From the NCBI GenBank assembly GCA_050258755.1, contig JBLMZI010000004.1:62001-126000 (forward strand): a stretch of DNA of 64,000 nucleotides, given 5' to 3'. The first letter of the stretch is position 1. Each line of letters begins with the position of its first letter. Below are positions 24,636 through 32,148 of the stretch, in pieces. The notes below the pieces were generated by a model that did not search any database, was not told where the DNA came from, and saw only the letters and a list, made by a program, of their open reading frames with translations. The DNA is from JBLMZI01 sp050258755. GTDB lineage: Bacteria > Bacillota > Syntrophomonadia > Syntrophomonadales > DTU052. A program made the translations under genes and the position numbers.

Positions 24636-25421
24636 ATGAAAATCCTGTTTGTTGGTGATATTGTTGGCCGTCCAGGACGGCAGATCGTGGCACAGCAGCT
24701 GGATGCAATTCGAAAAGAATACGGAATCGACTATGTGGTTGCGAACGGGGAAAACGCCGCTGGCGGCCGTGGGATTACCAGAGATACGGCCAATGAATTA
24801 TATGCGGCTGGTGTGGAAGTCCTCACGATGGGCAATCACGTATGGGATAACAAAGACATTCTGCGCTTTATCGACGATGAACCAAGGCTCGTGCGTCCAG
24901 CCAATTATCCGGGAGACTGCCCCGGTCGTGGATATGCCATCTACTCCGGCCCCAGGGGATATCGTGTTTTGATTATCAACCTGTCCGGCCGGGTTTATAT
25001 GAACAATCTTGACTGCCCATTTCGAACTGCGGACGAAATCCTCCGCCGGACCCAGGGTCAGTATGATCTGGCGTTGGTCGATTTTCACGGTGAAGCCACC
25101 TCGGAGAAGCAGGCCATGGGATGGTATTTGGACGGCCGGGTCACCGCTGTGGTCGGGACCCACACGCACGTTCAGACCGCCGATGAACGGCTGCTGCCCA
25201 ACGGTACCGCCTTTATTACGGATGTGGGCATGAGCGGCCCCTTGGACTCGATTCTAGGGGTCCGGGTTGATCAAGTGCTGACCCGTTTTATGACTCAGCG
25301 TCCGGCCCCGTTTGAGGTGGCCGCCGGCCCGGTTCAACTGGACGCGGTCTGCATTGAATTGGATGACACAACGCTGAAGCCGACCGGAATCACAAGAATT
25401 AGGCGACAAATGGTATCGTGA
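24636..25421 (+). CDS. ymdB: YmdB-family metallophosphoesterase (2',3'-cAMP phosphodiesterase)
   Basis: 261 residues of the TIGR00282/YmdB family. Metal-binding signatures FVGDIVGRPGR, ANGENAAGGRGIT, TMGNHVWDN and VGTHTHVQTADE are intact. In Bacillus YmdB hydrolyses cyclic nucleotides and affects biofilm and motility choice; it follows rny there too. ATG 24636 lies behind GGAGG. Confidence 0.93.
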   Translation: MKILFVGDIVGRPGRQIVAQQLDAIRKEYGIDYVVANGENAAGGRGITRDTANELYAAGVEVLTMGNHVWDNKDILRFIDDEPRLVRPANYPGDCPGRGYAIYSGPRGYRVLIINLSGRVYMNNLDCPFRTADEILRRTQGQYDLALVDFHGEATSEKQAMGWYLDGRVTAVVGTHTHVQTADERLLPNGTAFITDVGMSGPLDSILGVRVDQVLTRFMTQRPAPFEVAAGPVQLDAVCIELDDTTLKPTGITRIRRQMVS

Positions 25422-25451
25422 CCAGGAAATACTAGCTGAACAGCGCGAAAA

Positions 25452-25478
25452 GCAGGAATTCAACAATGGGTTACGAAT
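25452..25478 (+). promoter_or_regulatory. Sigma-H-like promoter of spoVS
   Basis: GCAGGAATT matches the sigma-H -35 consensus RnAGGAwWW; after 11 bases TACGAAT matches RnnGAAT with one difference. spoVS of Bacillus is known to be transcribed by sigma-H, which supports the call. Confidence 0.6.
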
Positions 25479-25529
25479 ATAATGATTGAGAGCAACCATA
25501 ATTTGCTTGTTTTGAAGGGGGTCAAAATT

Positions 25530-25790
25530 ATGGAGGTATTAAAAGTCTCAGCTAAATCGAGCCCAAATTCCGTAGCTGGTGCATTGGCCGGTGTTCTCAG
25601 AGAAAAAGGAGCAGCCGAGATTCAGGCGATCGGTGCAGGAGCGATCAATCAAGCAGTAAAGGCAGTGGCCATTGCCCGAGGTTTTGTTGCCCCGAGCGGC
25701 ATGGATCTCATCTGCATTCCCGCATTCACCGATATTATCATCGACGGTGAAGAAAGAACCGCAATAAAATTCATTGTCGAACCCCGGTAG
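25530..25790 (+). CDS. spoVS: Stage V sporulation protein S
   Basis: 86 residues, exactly the family length, very conserved (MEVLKVSAKSSPNSVAGALA; GAINQAVKAVAIARGFVAPS). SpoVS is a small Alba-like protein needed for spore coat and septation control in Bacillus. ATG 25530 lies eight bases after AAGGGGG. The rny-ymdB-spoVS order is typical of spore formers and is the best single marker of sporulation here. Confidence 0.98.
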   Translation: MEVLKVSAKSSPNSVAGALAGVLREKGAAEIQAIGAGAINQAVKAVAIARGFVAPSGMDLICIPAFTDIIIDGEERTAIKFIVEPR

Positions 25791-25826
25791 CGTGTTGCTC
25801 TCAATAGATACAGAGAAACTATACAT

Positions 25827-25853
25827 AGACCTGCAAATCAATTGCAGGTCTTT
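25827..25853 (+). terminator. spoVS terminator
   Basis: 10-bp perfect stem 25827-25836/25842-25851 with a 5-base loop and a short T-rich tail. Confidence 0.8.
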
Positions 25854-25877
25854 ATTGTTGATATGGAGGGCGATTCT

Positions 25878-26804
25878 TTGATTATCGACGGTCATGCGGA
25901 TATTGTCTGGCGGATGTGGAAAACCGGCGAAGGCATTCAGGTGAACCAGGGACATTTTGATCTCGAGCGCGCCGCGAAGGCTGAAATTGGGCTGCAGATT
26001 GCATCCGCGTTTGTGAATGAACGCGAGCCAATGATTGCTTTTGACCAGGTTTTAAGCCAGGTTGAAGGCTTTCTGGCAGAAATTGAATCACTGGGCGACG
26101 GGGTCAAACTGGTCCGCAACCGAAGGGATCTGCCCGACTCGGGTCAGCCGGCACCGATTCGATTACTGCTCCATGTGGAAGGCGGTGACGGTCTCGGCCG
26201 CTCAATGCATCGCCTCAGTATTTTGTATCGGTTGGGCGTGCGAAGCCTCGGTCTGACCTGGAATCATCGCAACGCAATCGCAGACGGTATTCTTGACGCA
26301 GATAGCGGTGGAGGATTAACCCGATTCGGTAGGGAAATTATTCATGCCATGAATCGGTTGGGCATGGTTGTGGATTTGGCCCATATATCAAGAACGGCCT
26401 TTTTTGAATGTTTGGAGCGATCTGAGGCGCCGGCGGTGGTTTCTCATGCGAATGCGGACGGTTTTCATCCATTTCCGCGCAACCTGACTGATGCGCAGCT
26501 TCGGGGTCTGGCGCAGACCGACGGAATTGTCGGTATCAGTTTGGTGCCGGATTTTATCGGAGAACCACCGGTCGGTTTAAATAAAGCCGTGGATTGTATT
26601 CAATATATGGTTGAAGTTGCCGGGATTGAACATGTTGGGCTTGGATCCGATTTCGACGGGGTGGATCAGGCGGTTCTGCCCGATGTTGCCGGCTATCCTA
26701 TGTTGCTGTCGGCCCTGCGGGCGGCCGGATACACCCAGGATGACATAAACCGGCTGACCCATCAAAACTGGCTGCGGGTATTGAAGGCGACCCTGAAAGA
26801 CTGA
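25878..26804 (+). CDS. Membrane dipeptidase, peptidase family M19
   Basis: 308 residues of the renal-dipeptidase fold. Zinc-site motifs IDGHADIVWRM, LLHVEGGDG, VVDLAHIS, VVSHANADG and HVGLGSDFDGV are all present. It hydrolyses dipeptides; no signal peptide is seen, so it is probably cytoplasmic, as in other Firmicute homologues. The start is TTG 25878, seven bases after GGAGGG. The spoVS terminator lies between it and spoVS. Confidence 0.9.
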   Translation: MIIDGHADIVWRMWKTGEGIQVNQGHFDLERAAKAEIGLQIASAFVNEREPMIAFDQVLSQVEGFLAEIESLGDGVKLVRNRRDLPDSGQPAPIRLLLHVEGGDGLGRSMHRLSILYRLGVRSLGLTWNHRNAIADGILDADSGGGLTRFGREIIHAMNRLGMVVDLAHISRTAFFECLERSEAPAVVSHANADGFHPFPRNLTDAQLRGLAQTDGIVGISLVPDFIGEPPVGLNKAVDCIQYMVEVAGIEHVGLGSDFDGVDQAVLPDVAGYPMLLSALRAAGYTQDDINRLTHQNWLRVLKATLKD

Positions 26805-26839
26805 ATTGCAGAACTTTGAAAGAATGGATGGAAAAGCAG

Positions 26840-27673
26840 ATGGGATTTGATCTTCATGTTCATACCACAGCATCTGACGGGACCTTTACGCCTTCCGAAA
26901 TTGTAAGACTGGCGGTTCAGACCGGGCTGAAAGGCATCGCAATTACCGACCATGACACGCTGGACGGGATTGAAGAGGCTAAAGCGGCCGCTGGAAGGCA
27001 TTCTGGATTTGAAGTCATTTCAGGCATTGAACTTAATACCGACGCGGGCGAACGCGAGGTACACATTCTAGGCTATCTGCTGGATTGGCATCATGCGGGA
27101 CTGGCGGCGCGACTGGCTGAAATCAAAACCGCAAGAGAAAACCGGGCCCAAAAGATGGTGGAAAAACTGCGGGAAATGGGTTATCAGATCGAATATGAAC
27201 GGGTTCGCAGCCTGGCACAGGGCGATATTGTGGCGCGTCCACATGTCGCGCAGGCCTTGCTGGAAAAGGGCTATATTCAGACGATGCGGGAGGCCTTTGA
27301 CCAATTGATCGGGTTGGGGCGTCCGGCCTATGTGAAACGGTACAAATTTCTCCCTGAAGAGGCGATTGCGCTGATCCGGGATGCGGGCGGAGTGCCGGTT
27401 CTGGCTCATCCGGGACTCATTGGCGATCCGGGAGTGGTGCGGAAAATGATTGATCTGGGGATTTCAGGGCTGGAAGTTTATTATCCCGAACACAGGGCGG
27501 ATGAAGAGGCGATTTTTCTTGAGATAGCCCGGGAGCATCGGCTGGTGATCACAGGCGGATCAGATTTTCATGGACAGGGTGGAGACATGCAGCGTTTGGG
27601 GTTGGTCCAGGTCGATTCGGCCCATATTACGGCCCTGAAGGCCTGCAAAAAGGCCCTGGAAGCGCAGCCCTAA
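26840..27673 (+). CDS. PHP-domain phosphoesterase (YciV/TrpH-like)
   Basis: 277 residues. N-terminal PHP signature DLHVHTTASDGTFTPSEIV with AITDHDTLDG, followed by GIELNTDAGEREVHILGYLL and the C-terminal metal motifs VLAHPGL and GSDFHGQG. Relatives are 3',5'-nucleoside bisphosphate phosphatase or 5'-3' exoribonuclease (RNase AM). The start is uncertain: ATG 26840 gives the shortest conserved form, ATG 26828 is possible; neither has a strong ribosome site. Confidence 0.87.
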   Translation: MGFDLHVHTTASDGTFTPSEIVRLAVQTGLKGIAITDHDTLDGIEEAKAAAGRHSGFEVISGIELNTDAGEREVHILGYLLDWHHAGLAARLAEIKTARENRAQKMVEKLREMGYQIEYERVRSLAQGDIVARPHVAQALLEKGYIQTMREAFDQLIGLGRPAYVKRYKFLPEEAIALIRDAGGVPVLAHPGLIGDPGVVRKMIDLGISGLEVYYPEHRADEEAIFLEIAREHRLVITGGSDFHGQGGDMQRLGLVQVDSAHITALKACKKALEAQP

Positions 27674-27832
27674 ACAACGTTCACCCCCGGGTTAACAAAC
27701 GCTTACCGCGTCAAGAACGAAATCATGGCTTCACAGCCGAAAAATATAACGAAAAATCCATATAGGCCAAATTACTTGAAAATTCGACCCGATTCGCAGA
27801 TTGCGCGAAGGAAGGAAAACAATGTAGATTTA

Positions 27833-27891
27833 TTTAGACGGCTAAATTTGTTATCGGTTCCATTTTTCCAAAAAATATTTGGTCGTCTAAA
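27833..27891. repeat. 15-bp inverted repeat in the leader of the LysM-NlpC gene
   Basis: Arms 27833-27847 and 27877-27891 pair over 15 bp with two G-T pairs, with a 29-base T/A-rich loop. It ends 11 bases before the AAAGGA site. It could be a cis-acting control hairpin or an operator. It does not fit the known c-di-AMP riboswitch pattern often found before such genes. Confidence 0.5.
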
Positions 27892-27916
27892 CAAGGTCAC
27901 GCTGAAAGGAATTTAC

Positions 27917-28579
27917 ATGCCGCGAATTTGGACAAGTCTGCTGCTGATGATCGCCATTGTTTTGGGCCTCGGTGCCCCCGTACTGGCTGCTGAACATCGG
28001 TATGTTGTGCAGCAAGGGGACAACCTCTGGGATATTGCCGGGGACAGTCAATGTTCGGTGGACGAGCTCAAGCGGTTGAACAGTCTGCAAAACGATAAGC
28101 TCAAGCTGGGTCAGGTCCTGATTCTTCCGGGGCCGCCCGCAGAGGAAAAGGTTCAGGAGGCAGCGAATGCCATTCCTGTTGTGGCGCCGGAACCAAGCCG
28201 GAACATTTCGGCGCTGAGCCGGGTCATCGTCGCGGAGGCGACCTCCCTGATTGGAACGCCTTATCGATATGGTGGAAATGGCGGGCACGGTTTTGACTGT
28301 TCCGGGTTTGTGCGGCACGTCTTTGCCAAGGTCGGGATTAACCTCCCGCATCAGTCGGCTTCCATGGCCTCCCTGGGTAAACCGGTCAGCAAAACGGATC
28401 TTTCGGTGGGCGATCTGGTCTTTTTCAAGACCCAGGGCTCCGGACATATCAATCATGTCGGGATTTATCTAAGCGGTAGCCGGTTCATCCACGCAAGTAT
28501 CTATAAAGGGATCACGGTCAACACGCTGAACGAACAGTACTACATAAGAACCTACGCGACCTCACGCCGGATTCTGTAA
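27917..28579 (+). CDS. Secreted cell-wall hydrolase: LysM + NlpC/P60
   Basis: 220 residues. Signal peptide (MPRIWTSLLLMIAIVLGLGA, cleavage near VLAAE), one LysM domain at about 29-72 (YVVQQGDNLWDIAGDS ... LKLGQVLILPG), linker, then an NlpC/P60 domain with Cys in GFDCSGFVRHVF, His in HINHVGIYLS and the third polar residue in FIHAS. It should cut peptide stems of peptidoglycan. ATG 27917 follows AAAGGA by six bases; a much longer in-frame start at 27725 would bury the signal peptide and is rejected. Confidence 0.92.
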   Translation: MPRIWTSLLLMIAIVLGLGAPVLAAEHRYVVQQGDNLWDIAGDSQCSVDELKRLNSLQNDKLKLGQVLILPGPPAEEKVQEAANAIPVVAPEPSRNISALSRVIVAEATSLIGTPYRYGGNGGHGFDCSGFVRHVFAKVGINLPHQSASMASLGKPVSKTDLSVGDLVFFKTQGSGHINHVGIYLSGSRFIHASIYKGITVNTLNEQYYIRTYATSRRIL

Positions 28580-28646
28580 GAACCCGGCGTTTTCTTTTCT
28601 GCCGCTGATTCGGCAAGCATCATAGAGAAAATGATCAGGGCATACT

Positions 28647-28901
28647 ATGGCTGATGGAGGTGTCAGTCAAAGTATGGATCAAGCAGGCATAGGCCGGTGG
28701 CCGCCGTATACCAATGAGCCATCGTTACGGGAGATGACACGGGAACTGGAAATCGACTTTGATGATTTTATCAAATCGATGGGCCAAAATGTCGAAGTAC
28801 AGACGATGGCTGAGCGCTATGGCATCAGCGAGGCGACAATGCAGTCGCTGGCAGATCATTTTCTGCATCATGGGATCAACACGGTCGTGGGCGGTGACTA
28901 A
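28647..28901 (+). CDS. Small helix-turn-helix-like protein, 84 aa
   Basis: 84 residues. The C-terminal half reads like a helix-turn-helix (VQTMAERYGISEATMQSLADH) preceded by an acidic helix (LREMTRELEIDFDDFIKSMG). I do not recognise a family. The stop codon falls inside a terminator stem, so the gene is a defined unit. AGGG lies six bases before ATG 28647. It may be a small DNA-binding regulator; that is inference from the HTH pattern. Confidence 0.65.
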   Translation: MADGGVSQSMDQAGIGRWPPYTNEPSLREMTRELEIDFDDFIKSMGQNVEVQTMAERYGISEATMQSLADHFLHHGINTVVGGD

Positions 28902-28916
28902 CCGCCCCGTTTTTTT
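28889..28916 (+). terminator. Terminator overlapping the end of the 84-aa gene
   Basis: 7-bp stem 28889-28895/28901-28907, GACTA loop, followed by T7. The stop codon of the gene lies in the loop/stem. Confidence 0.85.
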
Positions 28917-28960
28917 CCTGGGCCCTTCCGATCATAGCGCCTCCGTTTTCAGCAAAAGAT

Positions 28961-28989
28961 TTGACCCCCAGCCGGGAAATGACTATAAT
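28961..28989 (+). promoter_or_regulatory. guaB promoter
   Basis: TTGACC, 17 bases, TATAAT, 156 bases before the guaB start. The leader does not show the core of a purine riboswitch. Confidence 0.85.
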
Positions 28990-29144
28990 ATCGTTTAATA
29001 TACACGGGCCATGGACGCCCTTTATCATTCCATTTCGTCCGGATTACTGGTTTTGCGGTCTTGCCTTTCGAGAGAAAATAGGGTGCCGATGCCGGTACTC
29101 CAGTTCATGTCTGATCACACATTCTGTTGAGGGAGGTAATGAAT

Positions 29145-30596
29145 ATGGAGGACAAGTTCGAACGCCGGGGGTATACGTTCGATGACGTGCTGCTGATCCC
29201 CGGGAAATCTGATGTTTTGCCCAGAGATGTCGACGTCACGGCACAGCTGACCAAGAACATCAAGCTCAATATTCCGCTGATGAGCGCCGGTATGGATACA
29301 ATCACCGATTCCCGGATGGCCATCGCAATCGCCCGGGAAGGCGGCATCGGCGTGATTCACAAGAATATGACGATTGATGCCCAGGCGCGGGAGATCGACC
29401 GGGTAAAACGATCAGAGCATGGAGTCATCAGCGATCCGTTCTCACTCTCGCCCCAACACAAGGTTAAGGATGCCCTTGAGATTATGGCGGAATATCGCAT
29501 TTCAGGGGTGCCAATCACGGTGGGAACGAAACTGGTAGGGATTCTCACCAACCGCGACCTGCGTTTTGAAACCGACTTTGAGCAGGCTATCGAAAATGTT
29601 ATGACCCGCAAAAACCTCGTAACCGCCCCGGTGCACACCACTCTGTCCGACGCCAAGGAACTCATGAGACAGCATAAAATCGAGAAACTTCCTCTGGTCG
29701 ACGATGCATTCAACCTCAAAGGTCTCATTACCATTAAAGATATTGAAAAAGTACGCAAATATCCGAACTCAGCGAAAGACGCCAGGGGCCGCCTGCTGGC
29801 GGCCGCCGCGGTAGGTACCTCGAACGATACCATGCGGCGGGTTGAAGCCTTGAAAAATGCCGGGGTGGACATCATTGTGGTGGACACAGCCCACGGACAT
29901 TCTTATGGGGTCATTGAAACCGTGAAAATGATTAAAAAGCAATACCCCGATATCGAAATTGTGGCCGGTAATGTGGCAACTGCCGAAGCAACCGAAGACT
30001 TGATCCAGGCAGGCGCCGACTGTATTAAGGTCGGGATAGGCCCCGGTTCCATCTGTACCACGCGTGTGGTTGCCGGGATCGGCGTACCTCAGCTCACCGC
30101 GGTATCGGACTGCCATAAGGTGGCCAAAAAATATGGGGTTCCGATCATCGCCGACGGCGGCATCAAGTATTCAGGCGATATCACAAAGGCGATCGCCGCG
30201 GGAGCCGATGTTGTCATGCTTGGGAATCTTCTGGCCGGCACTGAGGAAAGCCCGGGTGAAGTGATTATTTTCCAGGGACGAAGTTTCAAGGTCTATCGCG
30301 GCATGGGTTCTCTGAGCGCAATGGCCGCGGGCAGCAGCGACCGCTACTTCCAAGAAAATGAACAAAAGTTGGTGCCGGAAGGCATTGAAGGTCGGGTTCC
30401 GTATAAAGGACCGGTATCGGAAACGATCTTCCAACTGGTCGGAGGGCTGCGGGCCGGGATGGGATACTGCGGTGCCGCAAATATCGGTGATCTGAAGATC
30501 AAGGCGCGGTTTATGCAGATCTCCAATGCCGGATTGGTCGAAAGCCATCCGCATGATGTGACCATTACTTCCGAAGCCCCGAACTACCGCCTGTAA
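29145..30596 (+). CDS. guaB: Inosine-5'-monophosphate dehydrogenase
   Basis: 483 residues. TIM-barrel halves flank a CBS pair at about 90-205 (VISDPFSLSPQHKVKDALEI; VMTRKNLVTAPVHTTLSDAK). The catalytic cysteine loop is VGIGPGSICTTR and the flap region contains YRGMGSLSAMAAGSSDRYFQ. It oxidises IMP to XMP, the first step to GMP. ATG 29145 is eight bases after GGGAGG; an in-frame TTG at 29127 overlaps the ribosome site and is rejected. Own promoter and terminator. Confidence 0.97.
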   Translation: MEDKFERRGYTFDDVLLIPGKSDVLPRDVDVTAQLTKNIKLNIPLMSAGMDTITDSRMAIAIAREGGIGVIHKNMTIDAQAREIDRVKRSEHGVISDPFSLSPQHKVKDALEIMAEYRISGVPITVGTKLVGILTNRDLRFETDFEQAIENVMTRKNLVTAPVHTTLSDAKELMRQHKIEKLPLVDDAFNLKGLITIKDIEKVRKYPNSAKDARGRLLAAAAVGTSNDTMRRVEALKNAGVDIIVVDTAHGHSYGVIETVKMIKKQYPDIEIVAGNVATAEATEDLIQAGADCIKVGIGPGSICTTRVVAGIGVPQLTAVSDCHKVAKKYGVPIIADGGIKYSGDITKAIAAGADVVMLGNLLAGTEESPGEVIIFQGRSFKVYRGMGSLSAMAAGSSDRYFQENEQKLVPEGIEGRVPYKGPVSETIFQLVGGLRAGMGYCGAANIGDLKIKARFMQISNAGLVESHPHDVTITSEAPNYRL

Positions 30597-30601
30597 ACGC
30601 A

Positions 30602-30640
30602 AAAAAAGAGCCTGGAGCTTTGAACTCCAGGCTCTTTTTT
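30602..30640. terminator. Bidirectional terminator: guaB / DUF1858 selenoprotein gene
   Basis: 16-bp perfect stem 30602-30617/30625-30640 with A tract and T tract on the two arms and a 7-base loop. It is shared by the two convergent genes; the small gene's stop is three bases away. Confidence 0.95.
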
Positions 30641-30642
30641 CG

Positions 30643-30846
30643 CTAAGACTGCTTTTTCGCTTCCATTTTGCGAAGATCATCCATCAGCGCTTCAACATTG
30701 ACACCATGAACGCGAGCACCCTGCTCGACGGTCTCAAAGAGAGCACCCCCTCAACCGACGCATTGGATGCCATGCTGCATAAACACGCGAGCGGCGCCGG
30801 GAACCTCACGGAGAACGTCTCGAATGATCATTTCTTTCTGAACCAT
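30643..30846 (-). CDS. Candidate DUF1858 selenoprotein (in-frame UGA read as Sec)
   Basis: 67-codon gene, monocistronic and leftward. Codons 1-31 (MVQKEMIIRDVLREVPGAAR ... HGIQCVG) are followed by TGA at 30751-30753 and then, in the same frame, by GGALFETVEQGARVHGVNVE and a charged end to TAG. The two halves together match the DUF1858 family (hybrid-cluster-associated disulfide domain), whose conserved CxxC is here C29-V-G-UGA32. Substitution of the second Cys by UGA, intact homology after it, and a SECIS-like hairpin with a GGG loop 29 bases downstream all point to selenocysteine. AGGAGG lies seven bases before the ATG. It likely forms a redox-active selenenylsulfide; the partner is unknown. 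The alternative is a nonsense mutation. Confidence 0.82.
30711..30730 (-). promoter_or_regulatory. SECIS-like hairpin downstream of the UGA codon
   Basis: On the minus strand CG, a bulged U, CGAGCA, loop GGG, UGCUCG, CG fold into an 8-bp stem. The tip GCA-GGG-UGC closely resembles the E. coli fdhF SECIS tip GCA-GGUC-UGC, which also has a bulged U below the loop. The loop starts 29 bases after UGA, inside the range described for bacterial SECIS elements. Confidence 0.65.
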
Positions 30847-30876
30847 GTTGCCACCTCCTGATCGGATACCTCTTTT

Positions 30877-30905
30877 ATTATAGCCAACCCAATTGCCATT
30901 AACAA
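30877..30905 (-). promoter_or_regulatory. Promoter of the DUF1858 selenoprotein gene
   Basis: On the minus strand TTGTTA, 17 bases, TATAAT. The start point would lie about 25 bases before the ATG, with AGGAGG in between. Confidence 0.82.
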
Positions 30906-30979
30906 GACAAAAATAATCCTATATAGTCTTCCCGGTATTCATCGAAACAATGCGCAGACGCGGTCAATTGCTTCAGCCC

Positions 30980-31005
30980 CCGGCATTGGCCTGTGACAAT
31001 GCCGG
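30980..31005. repeat. 9-bp perfect hairpin upstream of the radical SAM gene
   Basis: CCGGCATTG 30980-30988 pairs with CAATGCCGG 30997-31005 around an 8-base loop, between two divergent promoters. There is no T tract, so it is not a simple terminator; it may be an operator. No regulator can be named. Confidence 0.45.
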
Positions 31006-31028
31006 TATGCATCGCGGAAACAAGACGG

Positions 31029-31057
31029 TTCACGCCGCAGCCACTTTCGGGTACACT
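31029..31057 (+). promoter_or_regulatory. Probable promoter of the radical SAM gene
   Basis: TTCACG, 17 bases, TACACT; each box matches consensus at four of six positions. Confidence 0.4.
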
Positions 31058-31111
31058 ATAGGATAGCGTTGCAACAGCGTTTGATTCGCCTTAAACAGGA
31101 GGTTATTTAAC

Positions 31112-31990
31112 ATGAGATACGAAGGCAATATTTTTCGGCCGCCAAGTGAAGCGCACAGCTATATTCTGCAGTGTACAGTCGGCTGTTCACACAACCGATG
31201 CACCTTCTGCGCCATGTATAAGGATAAAAAGTACCGGATCCGCACCCTGGATGAGATTAAAACCGATATCAAAATGGCAAAGACCCATTTCGGCGATTTG
31301 GAAAAAGTCTTTCTGGCCGACGGCGACGCGCTGGCGATGCCGACCGGTGATTTGTTGGAGGTTGTGGCCACGCTGTATAAGACGTTTCCCAGCCTGCGCC
31401 ATGTCGGTATCTATACGGGACCGGACAGCATCATGGATAAAGAAATGTCCGAATTAACAGCCCTAAAGGCGGCCGGCATCACGATCGGCTATCTCGGGGT
31501 GGAAACCGGTGACGCCGAACTGCTGGCAGACATTAAGAAAGGCGTCGATTATGACGGGATGGCCGAAGCGGGCCGGAAAATAGTTTCATCCGGCATTCAG
31601 CTTTCCACCATCGTGCTGCTCGGTTTGGCCGGTCGCGGGGAGCGCGCACAAGAGCACGCCGCTGCCACCGCAAAGATCATCTCCGAAATCAATCCGCATT
31701 ATTGCTCGGCCTTAACCCTCATGCTGGTTCCAGGGACGATTCTGTACAAACGCATGCAGAAAGGGGAGTTTGAGCTCCCAGGTCCGTTTGAGATCCTGGA
31801 GGAGATGCAGATTCTGGTCAACGGACTGGAGGTCAGTAGCATGGAATTTAGGAGTAATCATGCATCAAACTATCTGCCCATCAAAGGGCACCTGCCGGAA
31901 GATAAAGCAAAACTGCTTCAGCTTATTGACGGTATGCTTGCCAAACACGACCGAAAACTGCTTCGCCCGGACTACTTACGGGGACTATAA
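31112..31990 (+). CDS. Radical SAM protein with CX4CX2C cluster motif
   Basis: 292 residues. The cluster motif is GCSHNRCTFC, giving CX4CX2C rather than the common CX3CX2C; FCAMYKDKKYRIR follows, as in a family of stand-alone Elp3/HemN-fold radical SAM proteins in anaerobes. Later motifs VFLADGDALAMP, GYLGVETGD and TLMLVPGTILY fit the SAM barrel. The substrate is unknown. The ATG lies behind AGGAGG with seven-base spacing. Confidence 0.88.
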   Translation: MRYEGNIFRPPSEAHSYILQCTVGCSHNRCTFCAMYKDKKYRIRTLDEIKTDIKMAKTHFGDLEKVFLADGDALAMPTGDLLEVVATLYKTFPSLRHVGIYTGPDSIMDKEMSELTALKAAGITIGYLGVETGDAELLADIKKGVDYDGMAEAGRKIVSSGIQLSTIVLLGLAGRGERAQEHAAATAKIISEINPHYCSALTLMLVPGTILYKRMQKGEFELPGPFEILEEMQILVNGLEVSSMEFRSNHASNYLPIKGHLPEDKAKLLQLIDGMLAKHDRKLLRPDYLRGL

Positions 31991-32148
31991 CCGCCAGTGA
32001 TGATCATTTGATTGGCATCGCCCCTTGACATTGTTTGGATAAATGCCAAAATAAGGAAAGGGCGGGCGCGGCCGTAGCCGATTCAGCCCGTTCGATGCTT
32101 CAAGGATGCCAGATTGATGATTGCGTGGCGCTTAAGGAGGAACTTTCA

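Noticed and set aside
27725..27916. Longer N-terminus for the LysM-NlpC protein
   Set aside because: It would place 64 residues before a clear signal peptide and cover the leader hairpin; the inner ATG has the ribosome site.
27674..27916. c-di-AMP (ydaO) riboswitch before the NlpC/P60 gene
   Set aside because: The expected conserved blocks are not present.
28990..29144. Purine riboswitch in the guaB leader
   Set aside because: The conserved junction bases of the purine aptamer are not found.
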